Positions 44,611 to 56,842 are shown, numbered from the stretch's first letter. The stretch is 64,000 nucleotides of DNA from Litoditis marina (GCA_964036275.1 OZ038435.1:8609810-8673809); one strand, 5' to 3'. Made by a program: numbers and translations. Notes: a model not told the origin generated them from the letters alone.

Positions 44611-47600
44611 ATGGCCGGAGGCGTTGCTGTGAGTTTCTAATGTTCTTTTATAAATGTTCTTTTGATATTTTTGAGGTTTGATAATTTTAAATATCAGTTC
44701 TCATTTAGTTCTGTTATTGCATTGCTCCATGTAAAAATACATAGTTAGTATCCGCTAGAATTTGAATGCGGGGTTTGTGGATTTTAGACAAATGCTCATC
44801 ATGCACATCCTATGAGTTCCTATGAGTAAAACGTGAGACGGCCGCGACAATGTCGTTGCCGTCTCAGTTTTAACTGTTGTTTATCAGCCTGCGTCTCCTC
44901 AAAACACATGCTATTTTTATCAGTAAAATTTGTCACGGCAGCGACATTGTCGTTGCCATCTCAGTTTTAACTGTTGTTTATCAGCCTGCGTCTCCTCAAA
45001 ACATATGCTATTTTTATCAGTAAAATTTGTCACGGCAGCGACATTGTCGTTGCCATCTCAGTTTTAACTGTTGTTTATCAGCCTGCGTCTCCTCAAAACA
45101 TATGCTATTTTTATCAGTAAAATTTGTCACGGCAGCGACATTGTCGTTGCCGTCTCAATTTCGACTCAGTCGGCGGGGGCCGAGTCAGTGATTTCTCATA
45201 GTCATTTTAGGTGCAATCCACCCAATCCTCCCGCCCCAGGCCGTCCCAAGTACCCAAAACATCACGATACACCATATTATTGACTCTACAAGCATGTATT
45301 GGCGGTCTGCTGTTTGGATATGACACCGGAGTTGTCTCGAGGTGGGACTTTTTCGTTCAGGCTTTTTTCACGGGAACAGAATATTGTTGTATTCCGTTGT
45401 TATTGTGGTTCTATACTATTCCATTCGGATGGAGCGGAAACAACATCAAAGGAGGTGCTTCTCGAAAGTTCAGCCGACACGGTGTATGTTGTTCTTTTGT
45501 GTTTGTAGTTTGATCTATACTACGTTTCATCAATCGGTGACTTTCTACAGTAATCTTCCGAGTATTCGAGGAAATTTATCTAAATCTAACCCCTAAACAG
45601 ACTTTTAGCTTCACAGTTTTCTATGCTTGTAGTAACCAATGTAATAAACAAAATCACAAAGTTTAAAATACTTATAATACCTACAGGATATGAATAATGT
45701 ACTTGAAAGATTCAGAATCTTACTGTAGAGGGCTATTGTTGCGTGAAACAGACTATAACTGTTTTGCACTATGCAGACAAACTGCAAGTAGAGTCACGTC
45801 GATTCACAAGTTGCATAATCTTTGAACCGGTGATTGAATCACAAAACGTTCCCAAAAATCTGCTGGAATCGACTCTAAAAAAATTGAAAATCAGTTTAAA
45901 GTTGAAAATTCGGAAGTTTAGCTGAGTTCGTTGCAGTGCCATGTTATACCTTCCGAACGCGAATGGAATGAACCATCTGAGTGTTTTCTGGCAGGAACTT
46001 CTCGTCAGTATCACCCCCGGAATGGCCGGAATCGGGGCACTGTTGGCCGGTACGGTTACTATGCTAGAAGAAAATTCAATTCCCAGTAGACACTAGTCAC
46101 GTGGTTAGCATTCTAATAGGGCATCGTGCTTTTTGTCAGTGCAGGTTTCTGAAATCTGCTGCGTTGAACATGTTTTACGTGACTCTGCAATTGACTAACA
46201 GTATATACTCTTTGCCAATACTCTTTCATCTCTTCTCATCTGAAACTCACTGCAGTCATTCACGACTTACCATTATTTTTTGAAAGATTTTATACGTCTG
46301 TAGGTTCATCTCACACAATTCTCCAAACTTCAACTGATATATAAACTATATATCACGACCTAACCGGGTCGATTCAGGTTGTGATAATCATAAAACTAAC
46401 TAACCTTTCGTCTAGTAACCTATAGTTCTTGAGTTTTTCAGGTCCCACCTCCGATCGTATCGGTCGTCGTCTGGTCATACTGTGCTCTTCTGCCATATTC
46501 CTGGTGGGAGCCCTTCTCTGCTCGGCGGCTCCCGAGAGATGGACCCTATTGGCCGGAAGGGTCTTGTTGGGAGTGGCACTCGGTGGGCTATCTAGTTTGT
46601 AGTGTGTCGTTATCACGAACGTTTCTTGATTTCGAGATATTTGACTCCGACATATCGACATTACTGGCCGGAAGGGTGTTATTGGGAGTCGCCCTCGGTA
46701 AAATAATGTTTATTTTCTGTAGTTTCTAGTTTGGCGCTCATTTCATCTGGCGGGACGGGTATGGTCTTGTTCATTCCTACTGAGACTCCTACAGTAGGAT
46801 TTCGGAACTTCTAGGTCGTCTTCCTCACGTAGTTGTAATCGTAAAGGTAGAGGATTTTTGCAACCCAATCTCGTCCTCAGGTACAATGAATGTACGGGAG
46901 GATTTTCGCTAAATTAGGTTTTCAGCCTCACAACAGCCTCCGGAACGCCTGTAAGGTTACTGTAGGAGTCTCAGTAGGAATGGTGTGAACTATAGTGCTC
47001 GGGATTGCACTGGCTGGGTTTCGTAGTCTGTAGTTTACTCTCATGTGACCAACTTTTTCTGACCCGAGATAATTCATCCCGTGATATTTGATGGATCCTC
47101 TAGTTCAGCGAAGGACTTTTCAGGTTTCGCGTCCATGATCATTCCGGTGTTCATCAGTGAGGGATCTCCATCTCATATAAGAGGGACTCTGGTCACTGTT
47201 TATCAGGTTTGGTCGGAAATCCAACGCAGCCAAACGCGACAATGATGAAAAACACGACTTATAACGGTTTTAACCACTAATTGGAACTCAAATTACCATA
47301 TCGAAAGAGTGTAAGACCTTTCAAGTGAGCTTGTCGTCGGTAAATTTCCGGTTAGGAGTTGGAATCTCGTGAATCACTATATCACACTTCATTCTCTTTC
47401 CAAAAACACGGTTAGCGCGTGTTCTGATTGGCGCTAGACATGAAAACGAAGAGAAATAGCAGTAAAAATGAACTTACGAGTATACGAACACGTAAACTAG
47501 AAGTATATTGAATGATCACGTAAAGTTAGCATTCTAATGAGGTGTCGTGCATTTTATCATTGCACGTTTCTGAGTTCTGCTGTGTTCAACGTGTTCCGCG

Positions 47601-50600
47601 TGGCTGTACAAATGACTAACAGTATTTGCGACTCCCACTTCTTCAGTAATTTTCTCTAAATTTAAAAAAGAAACAAATAACAGTTTCAGTTCATGATAGC
47701 CTTTGGTTTCGTGGTGGCCAATGCCTGTTCCGCCCTCCTCGCCAATATCGATCCATACAATGTGGGATGGAGACTCATGTTCGCACTGGCAGCTGTACCG
47801 GCAGCTCTGCAGGTGAGGAATATAATACCGGGAGCTCTTCTAGCAGGGTTGCCAGCAGGTTTGCAGGATGAAAATCAAGGTTACCATATAACATATAGAA
47901 TGACATCTATGATGTGTGACATACACAATTTAAAATAATGTGGTTTCATCTATAATGTTGTATAGTTCAGTAACATACATAAGGGATGGAGACTCTTGTT
48001 CGCACTGGCAGCGGTGCCGGACGCTCTACAGGTGGATGCTGGGACTTTAGATATCTCGTGAGATGTACTCATGAGCTAGTGGTTTTCATAAAAAAAATCG
48101 TGCACATCATTTTTCTTAGCCGTACGATTAGTTGAAACATCTCACGAAATATCTTATAGGTTGCAGTAATTCAGATTCCGGGAGATCGCTGAATTGCAAG
48201 ATAGATGTACTGATTACCGAGCCAGGAAAAATTGAAAGCTGTTTCACAACATTGGTTCGGTCATCACTAAACTGAATTATCTTCAAAAATATGAAAATTT
48301 TGCTCAAGTTTGCCAAGGTGGTATAGAAAATACTAGAAGAGTAAAAAGCGCTTCAGATGTGGTTTTTAAGTTAGTCCGGAACGCAAAGGCTGAGAAAAAC
48401 ATCTTTCAGGTGCTACAAATTTAGTGTATAGTGAGTGCCAAATTTATAAATTTCTGTCTCTCGCCGGAATCGAACCTGCGAGCAAAAGTTTTGGAGCAGG
48501 TCGCTAACCACTGCGCTATTAGAGCACAGGCCGGAAAGTTTTGGAATCGATGACTTGTGTGCGTACACAGCGAAAAGTGAGATATACAGTACCCACCCGC
48601 CTTTCCGTTGGCAACGACTTTATCTGCTTTATTGTTTCAGTTCATCGGTTTTCTTTTCCTGCCTGACACTCCTCGATTTCTCGTATCTCGCGGACGAGAA
48701 AATGAGGCGAAAGTTGTTCTGGAGAATATTTACTCGGGAAATGAGGAATGGGTCCAATACGAATTGGACGAGATGGAAGAATCCAGCAAAATGGAACAGG
48801 AACACAAAGCTGTTGTTGGTGGGTATCAAGTTTCAAATCGAGTTCAACTCAAAGCTCAACAACTCCGTAATTCAGGTTTGAAAACACTAAAAAAAACTTC
48901 CTACGTGAAAAAATTATTGTTTTGAAAACTTTACGTCAATATTACGGTCGTACTCTCACTTTTTTTTACGTATAATATAGACCTTCAATTATGCGTTCGC
49001 CCTTTTTGGGTCTTTTGGGCCCGCGTTTGCGAAATCACCCAAAATTCCCCTTTTAGAAGCTAATAGTCCCTTGACTTTTCACCTGATAAGGTACTGTCGA
49101 TCTGGTGTTCACCTGTGTATGGTGCATGGCAGAATGAAGCGCTTATCGAAAAGTGGAGACGGTCCAGTCAAAACTCGAGTGAACGTGTCAAACAAAAACT
49201 TATTATTCCGACAATTCCTTCCGCCCAATTTTTTTTGTATGTCTATCGATGTTTCCTATATTTTGTTTGAGGTGATTCGATGGTGTTGATGCGAGTTCTG
49301 ACGACTCCCCATGTCAGGAAGGCCCTTCTACTCGGATGCAGCATGCAGTTGTTCCAGCAATTGGCCGGAATCAATACCATTTTGTTAGTTTCAGAACTAC
49401 TACTTTCTTTCACTAATTGTTCACAAGTTAAGACTGAGAACCAGTCAACCATGCCCCTTTCCAAGCATTCCAACACCGTAATGAGTATGATGTGTTCATC
49501 AATCTAGCATCACGATCACGATATTACGTGCAATGTGGAAAAACATCGCATTCTTCGGTCTCGGTGAATTTTGTCACGAATAGGTGTCCGATAGCGAAAA
49601 CCTGAAAGTATTGTTATAGCCCTCGCGGTAACGACTTCAATGAAAACCTTGTAAAACATAAGTTATAACCTCAGAGTATATCCAGTTTTCAGATACTACA
49701 CTGGTACAATAATTCAGTCGGCCGGTGTTCAAAATAAAATAACAACTATCTGGATATCTTGCGCCATTTCATGTGAGTTCCCCACTGCAGTAGCTGAAAA
49801 GCATATGATTCAAAAAGGGATAGAATAGAAATAGAAAACGTAGAGTCAGAACCCGGAGCGTGGTCGCTTCGATTTTTTTGGGTTGACAATATACTAAGAA
49901 TTCACCACTGCACCACTGGGAGAAATTTAAGAAAAACTTCTATACACTCTCAATAAGGCAATGAAAACCGTCTAAATGTTATCAATTTCTCATCCTGTTT
50001 TCACTCATCAAGTCTTCTATGAACGAAAGGGACCAAGGCCTTACAAGAAACTGCTGCAACGAAGATCTGTGACATGTATGATGAACACCGCCTCGTAACG
50101 AAGCGACGTGAATAAATAAATCTGAAATATGAAATTCACCTTGTCTTTTGATCGGCAAATGACCCTTTCGTCGTTTTTAGATAGATAAATAAGTAAGTAA
50201 ATAGGACATTTTCAGCGGTCCAAGCCCTGGGAACCTTCGCTCCAATGAAATTGATCGAGAAAATGGGTCGCAGACCGATCCTGCTCCTTTCCATGGTCGG
50301 AGTCGTGTTTTCGTTGTGTCTCATGGGGGGAGCCTTCGTTCTCATCAACAAGGTTTTGTAGTTTACCTCTCTCAGTTCCTCTCTCGCTTTCTCTTCTCTC
50401 TTTCTTTCTCTCCCTTCCTCTCCTCCTCTTTCTATCCGTAGATTGCTGTCTCTACTCAAACCATGTTTGTAATGTACTCCTTCTCGGAACTAAGACACTT
50501 ACAGTATGAAATTGAGTTTAAATTGAGTTTCTTCCATCGATGTAATGTCATATAGGCGTGAAAACGGCAAATTGTGACGATGCATGTCTTTTGGAAGTTT

Positions 50601-53600
50601 GAAGAGAACGACTAGATAAATAACCAATTCATGTTTCTTGATGAATAGGGTGTCAACTGTGAACTTCAAACTGGTTGTTCATTTGATGCACTGCACACTT
50701 CATGCTGAATATTTCTCTATTTCCAACGTTAACTTAATTCTACTGATTTTTCAGGACTCGGCCTCCATCTCTTCCAAAAACGCTTACAATGGCATAAACT
50801 GGAACAAAGTGCAAGACAACAGTACCCTAGAAAAGTGTGCGTCCTACAGGTGATCGTTGATCTTTGATCTCCAATACACGTTTTATATCAGATTTTTGTG
50901 TCATATCATAATTTTGTACGTAGAAGTCGCAACAGGTGTCGAGGTCACAAATTCAAATGAACATCTCATTCCACAAGCTCAGAACTCCATTTCCGGTAGG
51001 AAATGTGGTTCTGTGGCCGTATTCACCAATCCTCGGAAAGCTAAAATACCTTCCCGCGGGAAGGTAGAGCACGAAAATAGTGTGGTAGTGAGGAGGGTCC
51101 AGAGGCGCGGGAAGCTTTTTTACCTTCGCGGGATCTTGCTGAATACGGCCACTGGTCATAAAATTAGAAATGTGATTCTGATCATAAAATGTTCCTCGAG
51201 TTGGAACCAGAACAGTAAAACGCAAAGGTTGGTTAATAAACTGGAAAAGTATTTGAAAAATGGATCAGCTTATACGTTGCTTGGACACAAAACAATGATA
51301 AACATAGTTTTCAGAGAGAATAGATTGAAAATTTGTTTCGAAAATGGTTTCCATATTTGCTCTGTGACATCATAGCGTTTTCCAGTAACTGTGATTTCTG
51401 TGTCACATCGAGTGCGTGTGGATTCTGTCATCTGAATTCGAATTCCCGCGCCGGACAGTGTCTGCCCGTCGCCAAGAACACAGATAATCCCACGTCTACA
51501 GTAAGATTATGACCTTTTTCGAACAGACACGTGTTGACACGTGTTAACACTTGGATCTGCATTGTTTTTCATATTGGTAGACTTGATATCCCAACCATAC
51601 GGAATAAGAGACCTTTAGGCGAATAGAAAAATTCCGTTTCTCATAACGAAATCGAAACTGCTGGAAAATTTACATATTGAAACATAAATTCGATATTTTC
51701 AATGTTTTTTATTGGAAAAAAAACTTTTTTTAAAGAAATTATTCTTTGAAGGACGGTTTCTGTGACGGTAACAACTCCAACTACACCCTGGCTGCGGATT
51801 ACTGTAACACCAAATATACTGCTGTGCCCATAGTCATTATGGTCGTCTATCTGGTCTGCTACTCGTTCGGTGAGAAATCTTATTTTTGAAATGCTTCTAG
51901 AATTTCTTTATCATTTCACTATCACTTTGTCAAGGTGTGAAATTTGTTCAGTTAGGAGAGTACTGCGTTTTGCTAGTGTATGCAATCAAACTTTCAAACC
52001 AAAGTCCATTTATCAAAGAGAACAGACTGTTATACGGTTATACCAGGGTTTTGAAGGTTTCGTGAATCGAGCAAATCAGGGATTCTGAACTCATTTCTCG
52101 TTACATATTGGCAACCAGAATAAGTCATTCAAAATTAAAAGTCATTAAAGTAAGAGTCATTTGAAAGTAAAAGTCATTAAGTACAGAAACAATGGAGAAT
52201 CAAAAATAGAGTTTTCAAAAATTTTCGTATTTTTCAAATCCTGACCAAAAGTGAATTAATGACTTTTACTTTTAAATGACTTTTTAATGACTTTTAATTT
52301 TGAATGACTTATTCCTGGTACCTTACATATTACCACATAGACCATATTTATGAACCGTATTTAAGTCTGGTCGTTCAGTTCATTTCATATATATTTTTCA
52401 GATAGGTAGACACCTTTCTAATCGTGAATTTTTTACTGCACCGTCACAAAGCCGTGTTACACGTTCTCCATGACACTATTATTCACACTATTTTCCTAAC
52501 AACTAAATTTACAGCAATAATCAATATACAGTAAACAAACAAAGAAAAAGTATCTCTCCAGTTTGTTTCCTCCCCGTTGAAGTTAAAGAATCCGTCCCGC
52601 TTTAATTTTGAATTTTGAGTTAACAATCTGACCCTGTGGCAAATGAAAAACCATTATCAAAAATATATACTTTTATATCTCTATCTTTCTCCGTTTTCTG
52701 AGAAAAGCGGCTTACATAATGACACCGATAGGGGAGTTGCGTACGGGGTATGCTCAAAACAGCCTATAGAAGTGCAAAAATAATTTTAAAGCACTCTATC
52801 ACATACGAATACACAATTAGAGACTACAAAATAAAAATAAATTTTGATGTAAATGAACCAAGTGAAGTTGCGTCACAGTGAAAATGTTCATGCCCCCTTC
52901 TTTATTGCTTCATGTTATGCAAATTTTACAAATTTACAATCAGAAAGTTCTTTCATGGTCTATGGGAAGACGTTAAGAAACTTTTTTGAGCTTTTTAATT
53001 TTTTCGTGGAACTCAAATTATAGCGGAACGGTTTCTTTAAACATCTCCATAAGTATTACATAAACAGTTTACACTACTCTCCCAACACTACAATAAACAA
53101 CAAACCAACAAAAACAAATTGTTTCCCTTCAGGTATGGGTCCGATGTCGTGGGTGTTAACTACGTATATAAGTTTGACCCCCTCACCATTAAACCTATAT
53201 GTTATACCTACCCAAGAGTATTCGACTCAGTTTACAGTGACTTTCCTGACAAATAAGTTCAACAACCACGATAAATCACGAATAAACAACAATAAACAAC
53301 GAATAAACACCAATAACAAGAAGTGAATACACCATACAGACAAGTTCATCTCCAGGCATGGGTCCGATGCCGTGGGTGTTCAACTCCGAGATCTATCCCC
53401 TGTGGGCCCGAAGCACATGTGTGTCACTGGCCACATTCACCAACTGGCTATTCAATCTAGTGATTTCACTCACGTTTTTATCGTTAGGAGAGGCTATTCA
53501 CAAATATGGTAAGTTTTCTACACTTTAAGCTTAGTAGTTGAAACGTGAGTAGAGACCGGAAAAGTTTCACTTTTTCTATTTTTCATTTTCTGTTCGGCAT

Positions 53601-53959
53601 TACAATTTTAGGTGATGGGGCTCGTGATTTGGAAGAAGTGTTACGGAACTACTTATCGAAAAAAAACTTTTCGAACCTATTTGCATTGAAATATTCAATT
53701 CTGACTCATATCGCTTTGTAGCGCAGATTCCAACTGAAATTTAATTTTTGAATCTCTATTTCACTTTTTGTTCTATTCGTCGAGTGTTTCTTTTTCAGGT
53801 GCATTTTTCTTGTACGCGGGTGTCTCGTCGATTGGTCTGATTCTCTTCTACTTCTTCATACCAGAGACGAAGGGTTTGATGATTGAAGAGGTCCGTTCAG
53901 CAATCGGCCAAAATATTCGACAATTCATCCCAATCACGAACAAAGGGAGACAAAAGTAG
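44611..53959 (+). CDS. Major facilitator sugar/proton:myo-inositol symporter (SLC2A13/HMIT-like)
   Basis: A 12-helix plasma-membrane transporter of the sugar-porter family. Exons: 44611-44628, 45211-45341, 45937-46049, 46442-46582, 47124-47206, 47690-47812, 48641-48818, 49272-49383, 49693-49772, 50216-50352, 50755-50849, 51386-51500, 51752-51869, 53356-53508, 53799-53959; all phases join and the sum is 585 residues, normal for HMIT proteins. Motifs: [14 protein letters not shown] (36-49), DRIGRR (92-97), [11 protein letters not shown] (125-135), EGSP (147-150, usually EVSP), PDTPR (211-215, usually PESPR), [12 protein letters not shown] (291-302), EKMGRR (341-346), [15 protein letters not shown] (482-496) and PETKG (554-558). 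Residues about 373-460 form a large cysteine-rich extracellular loop (CDFC, CGFC) that favours HMIT over plain glucose carriers. Some introns hold fragments of this gene's own exons and several MITEs. The first 18-nt coding exon is the least certain. Confidence 0.9.
44837..45157 (+). repeat. 97-bp tandem repeat (~3.3 copies) in transporter intron 1
   Basis: CACGGCAGCGACATTGTCGT recurs at 44934, 45031 and 45128, an exact 97-bp period. Each unit includes GCGACATTGTCGTTGCC and CAGCCTGCGTCTCCTC. The array ends about 55 bp before exon 2. Confidence 0.9.
45516..45757. mobile_element. MITE family D copy
   Basis: TATACTACGTTTCATCAATC left end, TTGCGTGAAACAGACTATA right end; in transporter intron 2. 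Confidence 0.8.
46075..46206 (-). mobile_element. MITE family A copy (reverse)
   Basis: Degenerate left end; clear GTTAGCATTCTAAT and GCGTTGAACATGTTTTACGT blocks. In transporter intron 3. Confidence 0.75.
46657..46698 (+). repeat. Fragment duplicating the 3' end of transporter exon 4
   Basis: CTGGCCGGAAGGGTGTTATT... through the codons for LGVALG and a GT donor repeats the end of exon 4 (46545-46584) with silent changes. It lacks the rest of the exon. A third, weaker echo (CTCGGGATTGCACTGGCTGG) lies near 47000. Confidence 0.8.
46760..46995. mobile_element. MITE family C copy
   Basis: CATTCCTACTGAGACTCCTA / TAGGAGTCTCAGTAGGAATG TIRs intact; transporter intron 4. Confidence 0.85.
47496..47625 (-). 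mobile_element. MITE family A copy (reverse)
   Basis: ACTAGAAGTATATTGAAT start, GTTAGCATTCTAATGAGG, CTAACAGTAT end; transporter intron 5, about 65 bp before exon 6. Confidence 0.8.
47983..48031 (+). repeat. Fragment duplicating the 3' end of transporter exon 6
   Basis: GGGATGGAGACTCTTGTTCG ... CTACAG then GTGG repeats the last ~48 nt of exon 6 (47764-47812), including the donor position. It has no acceptor of its own. Confidence 0.85.
48427..48623 (-). mobile_element. tRNA-like element, family T copy (reverse)
   Basis: TATAGTGAGTGCC start; minus-strand GGTTCGATTCC and TAGCGCAGTGGTTAGCG; ends 17 bp before transporter exon 7. One of the best-preserved copies. Confidence 0.85.
51014..51152. 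mobile_element. 139-bp foldback MITE in transporter intron 11
   Basis: GTGGCCGTATTCA at the left and TGAATACGGCCAC at the right, with internal CTTCCCGCGGGAAGG and TACCTTCGCGGGA. Part of a meaningless long frame across the intron. Confidence 0.75.
52114..52319. mobile_element. Foldback element with ~65-bp arms in transporter intron 13
   Basis: ACCAGAATAAGTCATTCAAA is mirrored at the right by TTTTGAATGACTTATTCCTGGT (split: TTTTGAATGACT then TATTCCTGGT). The arms also share AAAAGTCATTAA repeats. Confidence 0.75.
53133..53170 (+). repeat. Fragment duplicating the 5' end of transporter exon 14
   Basis: After an acceptor-like CCCTTCAG, GTATGGGTCCGATGTCGTGG repeats the start of exon 14 (53356). 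Homology ends after about 28 bp and the frame then runs into unrelated sequence. Confidence 0.8.
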
Positions 53960-53989
53960 TAAACTTCTGCTCTGAAATTTAAAAAAACG

Positions 53990-54132
53990 AGTTGTTTACC
54001 AAGGTTTGCCAAAAACCCAAGTTTTAAATCAAGGTTTAGACAGTTTACCAAGAACTTGGTGCACAAACTTTGATTTCACAAGTTGATATCAACCAGTGAC
54101 CAATTTGGTGGAAAAACCTTGGTAAACAGCTC
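53990..54132. mobile_element. 143-bp foldback element just downstream of the transporter
   Basis: GAGTTGTTTACCAAGGTTT and AAACCTTGGTAAACAGCTC are near-perfect inverted ends, starting 30 bp after the transporter stop, so possibly transcribed in its 3' UTR. Confidence 0.75.
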
Positions 54133-54940
54133 GGTTTTCAACTTCAGAGTGGGGAGTGAAATCACAAAGCGAGTGAGCAAGCACAACGCAGTCTGTATCA
54201 GTTTCATGGCAGTCGGATAAATATTATTCTAAGATTACTTTGAATAATCTGTTTACCGATAACCTGAGGTCTGGATTGTAGTTTGAACTCAATGTACGAA
54301 ATAAATAACCAATGTTAGCTGAAAAACAACAAACACACCGTATAGAGCATAGAGGCCGAAAGTGGTGTTTCCATTACTTAATCAATATCTGACCAAATAT
54401 TTTTTAACTTCAAGAAAGTACATACTATCCATATTCCATTTTTTTCATATTGTACATAATCATATTAAAACTTATAGATATTTAATAATTCTCTATAACT
54501 TTTGTTTACTAAACTTGATTTATTCATAAATACTTACTTTAATGATATACTGTGATATGTTGTTTTTACAGCGAAATGGAAAAATACTGACCGTACACAC
54601 TCGTTTTCCAAAGATCGTCCTCTAAATCTTCCCGATTTGTCTTCCAGGTTGAGCAACTGTTCATGTCGCCGTCAAGAAGACACCGCCACAACATAGTTGT
54701 GAACAACGGAAAGAATTCAGATGTCGACCAAAGGTCAGAAGAGGAAACATGATAATATACATTGTATTTATTGTGTAATAATGTACAATCTTTGCTCACG
54801 AATTGAAACGCTGCAAACCGGGTATATGTATGCGCTCACAGTTCTTCAATTTGTTATGGTGTGTGGGAAGAAATTATGTTTCCATCAAAGATGCCATCAA
54901 TGATATTATAGCTCATTATCAGAGCGTGAAATAAAGTTTG

Positions 54941-55130
54941 TACAGTCGTCGCCCACGGGAAGGCGAGAGGGTACTCACTTTCCGCTGTGTACGCCCACAT
55001 GTCTTCGATTCCAGAGCGCCCCGGTTGGGTGCTCAAATAGCGCAGTGGTTAGCGTCTTGCTACCAAACTTTTGCTCGCAGGTTCGATTCCGGCAAAGGAC
55101 AGAAATTTATATATTTGGCACTCACTATAT
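54941..55130 (+). mobile_element. tRNA-like element, family T copy
   Basis: TACAGTCGTCGCCCACGGGA start, TAGCGCAGTGGTTAGCGTC, GGTTCGATTCC, and TTTGGCACTCACTATA end. Confidence 0.85.
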
Positions 55131-55397
55131 TTTATATTGAAAGAGTCTTTTTTTATCGAAATTATCAGAGTACTGGTATTCTTGCCGAAGCCGGGTTTGG
55201 TTTTGTATATTTTTGATAACTGCTCCATTTTGTGTTATCAGATATTCGTCATAAGCATCTCCTATAATTACATTTCGTATGCATCAATGCTGAGAATTGA
55301 TGGCTTGTGGCTCGCTCGGTCACGCAATTCTCAGCCTGTCCTTTTTTGGACAAAACGAGACATGACATGGATTTTTCAGCTGTTTCTGAACTTCAAA

Positions 55398-55514
55398 AAA
55401 GACGATTATGTGGACCAATCCCGAGACATCGATCCTTTAAACTGCAATTGAAAAATGTATTGCCGTTTAAAGGACTGAAGCGTTGGAATTGGTCCACATA
55501 ATCGTCCTTCTTTG
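55398..55514. mobile_element. 110-bp foldback element, copy 3
   Basis: GACGATTATGTGGACCAATC at the left and GATTGG..TGGTCCACATAATCGTC-like mirror at the right (TTGGTCCACATAATCGTCC). Confidence 0.8.
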
Positions 55515-56433
55515 AATAATAGTTTTGTTCCCGCTTTTTTCAACGAAAACCTAAAGATAGAGAACATTCGGGAAGTGATCGTATCGCTGTGGTTCGATTC
55601 CGAAATTTGTGTGATTCAGAAAATTTGACCGACAAGCAACGTGATCAAACTACAGACACTGCAACATACACTGTATATTTCTGCCTTCGAAGGAGTGAAC
55701 ACTATATTGTACGAAAATATCACTAAAAAAAATTTAAAAACAAACCATTCCGTTTCCTCTTTCCAATCCGAATTTTCCCACACAAAACCCCGCATTGCGA
55801 CGCAACATTTTCTCACGAATAATCGCTTAATTTCAGTACTTGCGCCGCTCCTAAAAACAATTTTATTGGTTTTTCTCATAATTTCGTCGAAAAATTGCGA
55901 AACGGAGCCAACCCACTGCATATATTGTATTCAATTCTCCAGCTCGCATACTGTTGTTACCGTATGCATATCTTGATATTTTCATGAACTCTACTTTTCT
56001 GAACTTTCTTTCAAACAATTTATAATTTCGGTTGTATAAGGAAAATGATAATGTTATAGAGAACAACTTTGAGATTTTTCAGTAATGAGAATACAAAACC
56101 TGTTCCGAAATGCGCAAGTAATACGTCAGAAGCTTACTGGGCAGTTCAACACTGATGTTGTAGTTCGACCTACATTCTAAACTAAAGATGTAGTTCAATT
56201 ACGCATTTTCTGAACTGAGGACAAGTTGATTCAAAGGCTAATCAAGTTGTCAAAATGTCATTTGAATGTGTCCAAGTGCCAACCTCATGGGTAATATTGA
56301 TCTCTTTTTTAATTCAATTATCTCTCAACTAGGGCATTTGCCGACGTTTTATGAGACTACACCCACCTCTGAAATGCATACTCACTATGGACCACTTGTA
56401 CTTCGAGTTTGAGCTCAATAGATACATTAAGCT

Positions 56434-56669
56434 ATAGTCTGTTTCACGCAACAAGAGCCCTTTACAGTAAGATTATGCGTTTTGTAAGTTCACTTTTGAT
56501 AGCTAGAAGTTTGCGGAAACAGTCAAAACTTTTCCAGTTTGTTCTTCACAGTTGGTGCCACCAACCTGCGAGAAAAGTAATCGGAAAGTCTGTTTACTGA
56601 TCAGAAAAATGTCCTTAAATAATCGAAGGATTACTGTAGAAAGTTATCGATCGGTGGAACGGAGTATAC
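56434..56669. mobile_element. MITE family D copy
   Basis: TATAGTCTGTTTCACGCAAC left end; TCGGTGGAACGGAGTATA right end. Opposite orientation to the other two copies. Confidence 0.8.
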
Positions 56670-56842
56670 TTATTCGCACACTATAAGTATAACCCAAGAT
56701 TGGTTAAAAGGTGAATTGAAGTTCTGGAGAAACCTTCAACGTATTTTACGTAGTGTGCAATGTAATGTAGTGCCCACGTTCAACCACTTGTTTTGCATAT
56801 AACGTCAACACCCACAAGTTTTCAGCATGTAACACGAAACTG

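Noticed and set aside
46657..46698. Mutually exclusive alternative exon of the transporter
   Set aside because: Only the last ~42 nt of exon 4 are present and no acceptor fits, so it is treated as an exon fragment.
50857..51375. 172-codon open frame in a transporter intron
   Set aside because: It spans a foldback MITE and ends beside exon 12; composition is not coding-like and it matches nothing recognisable.
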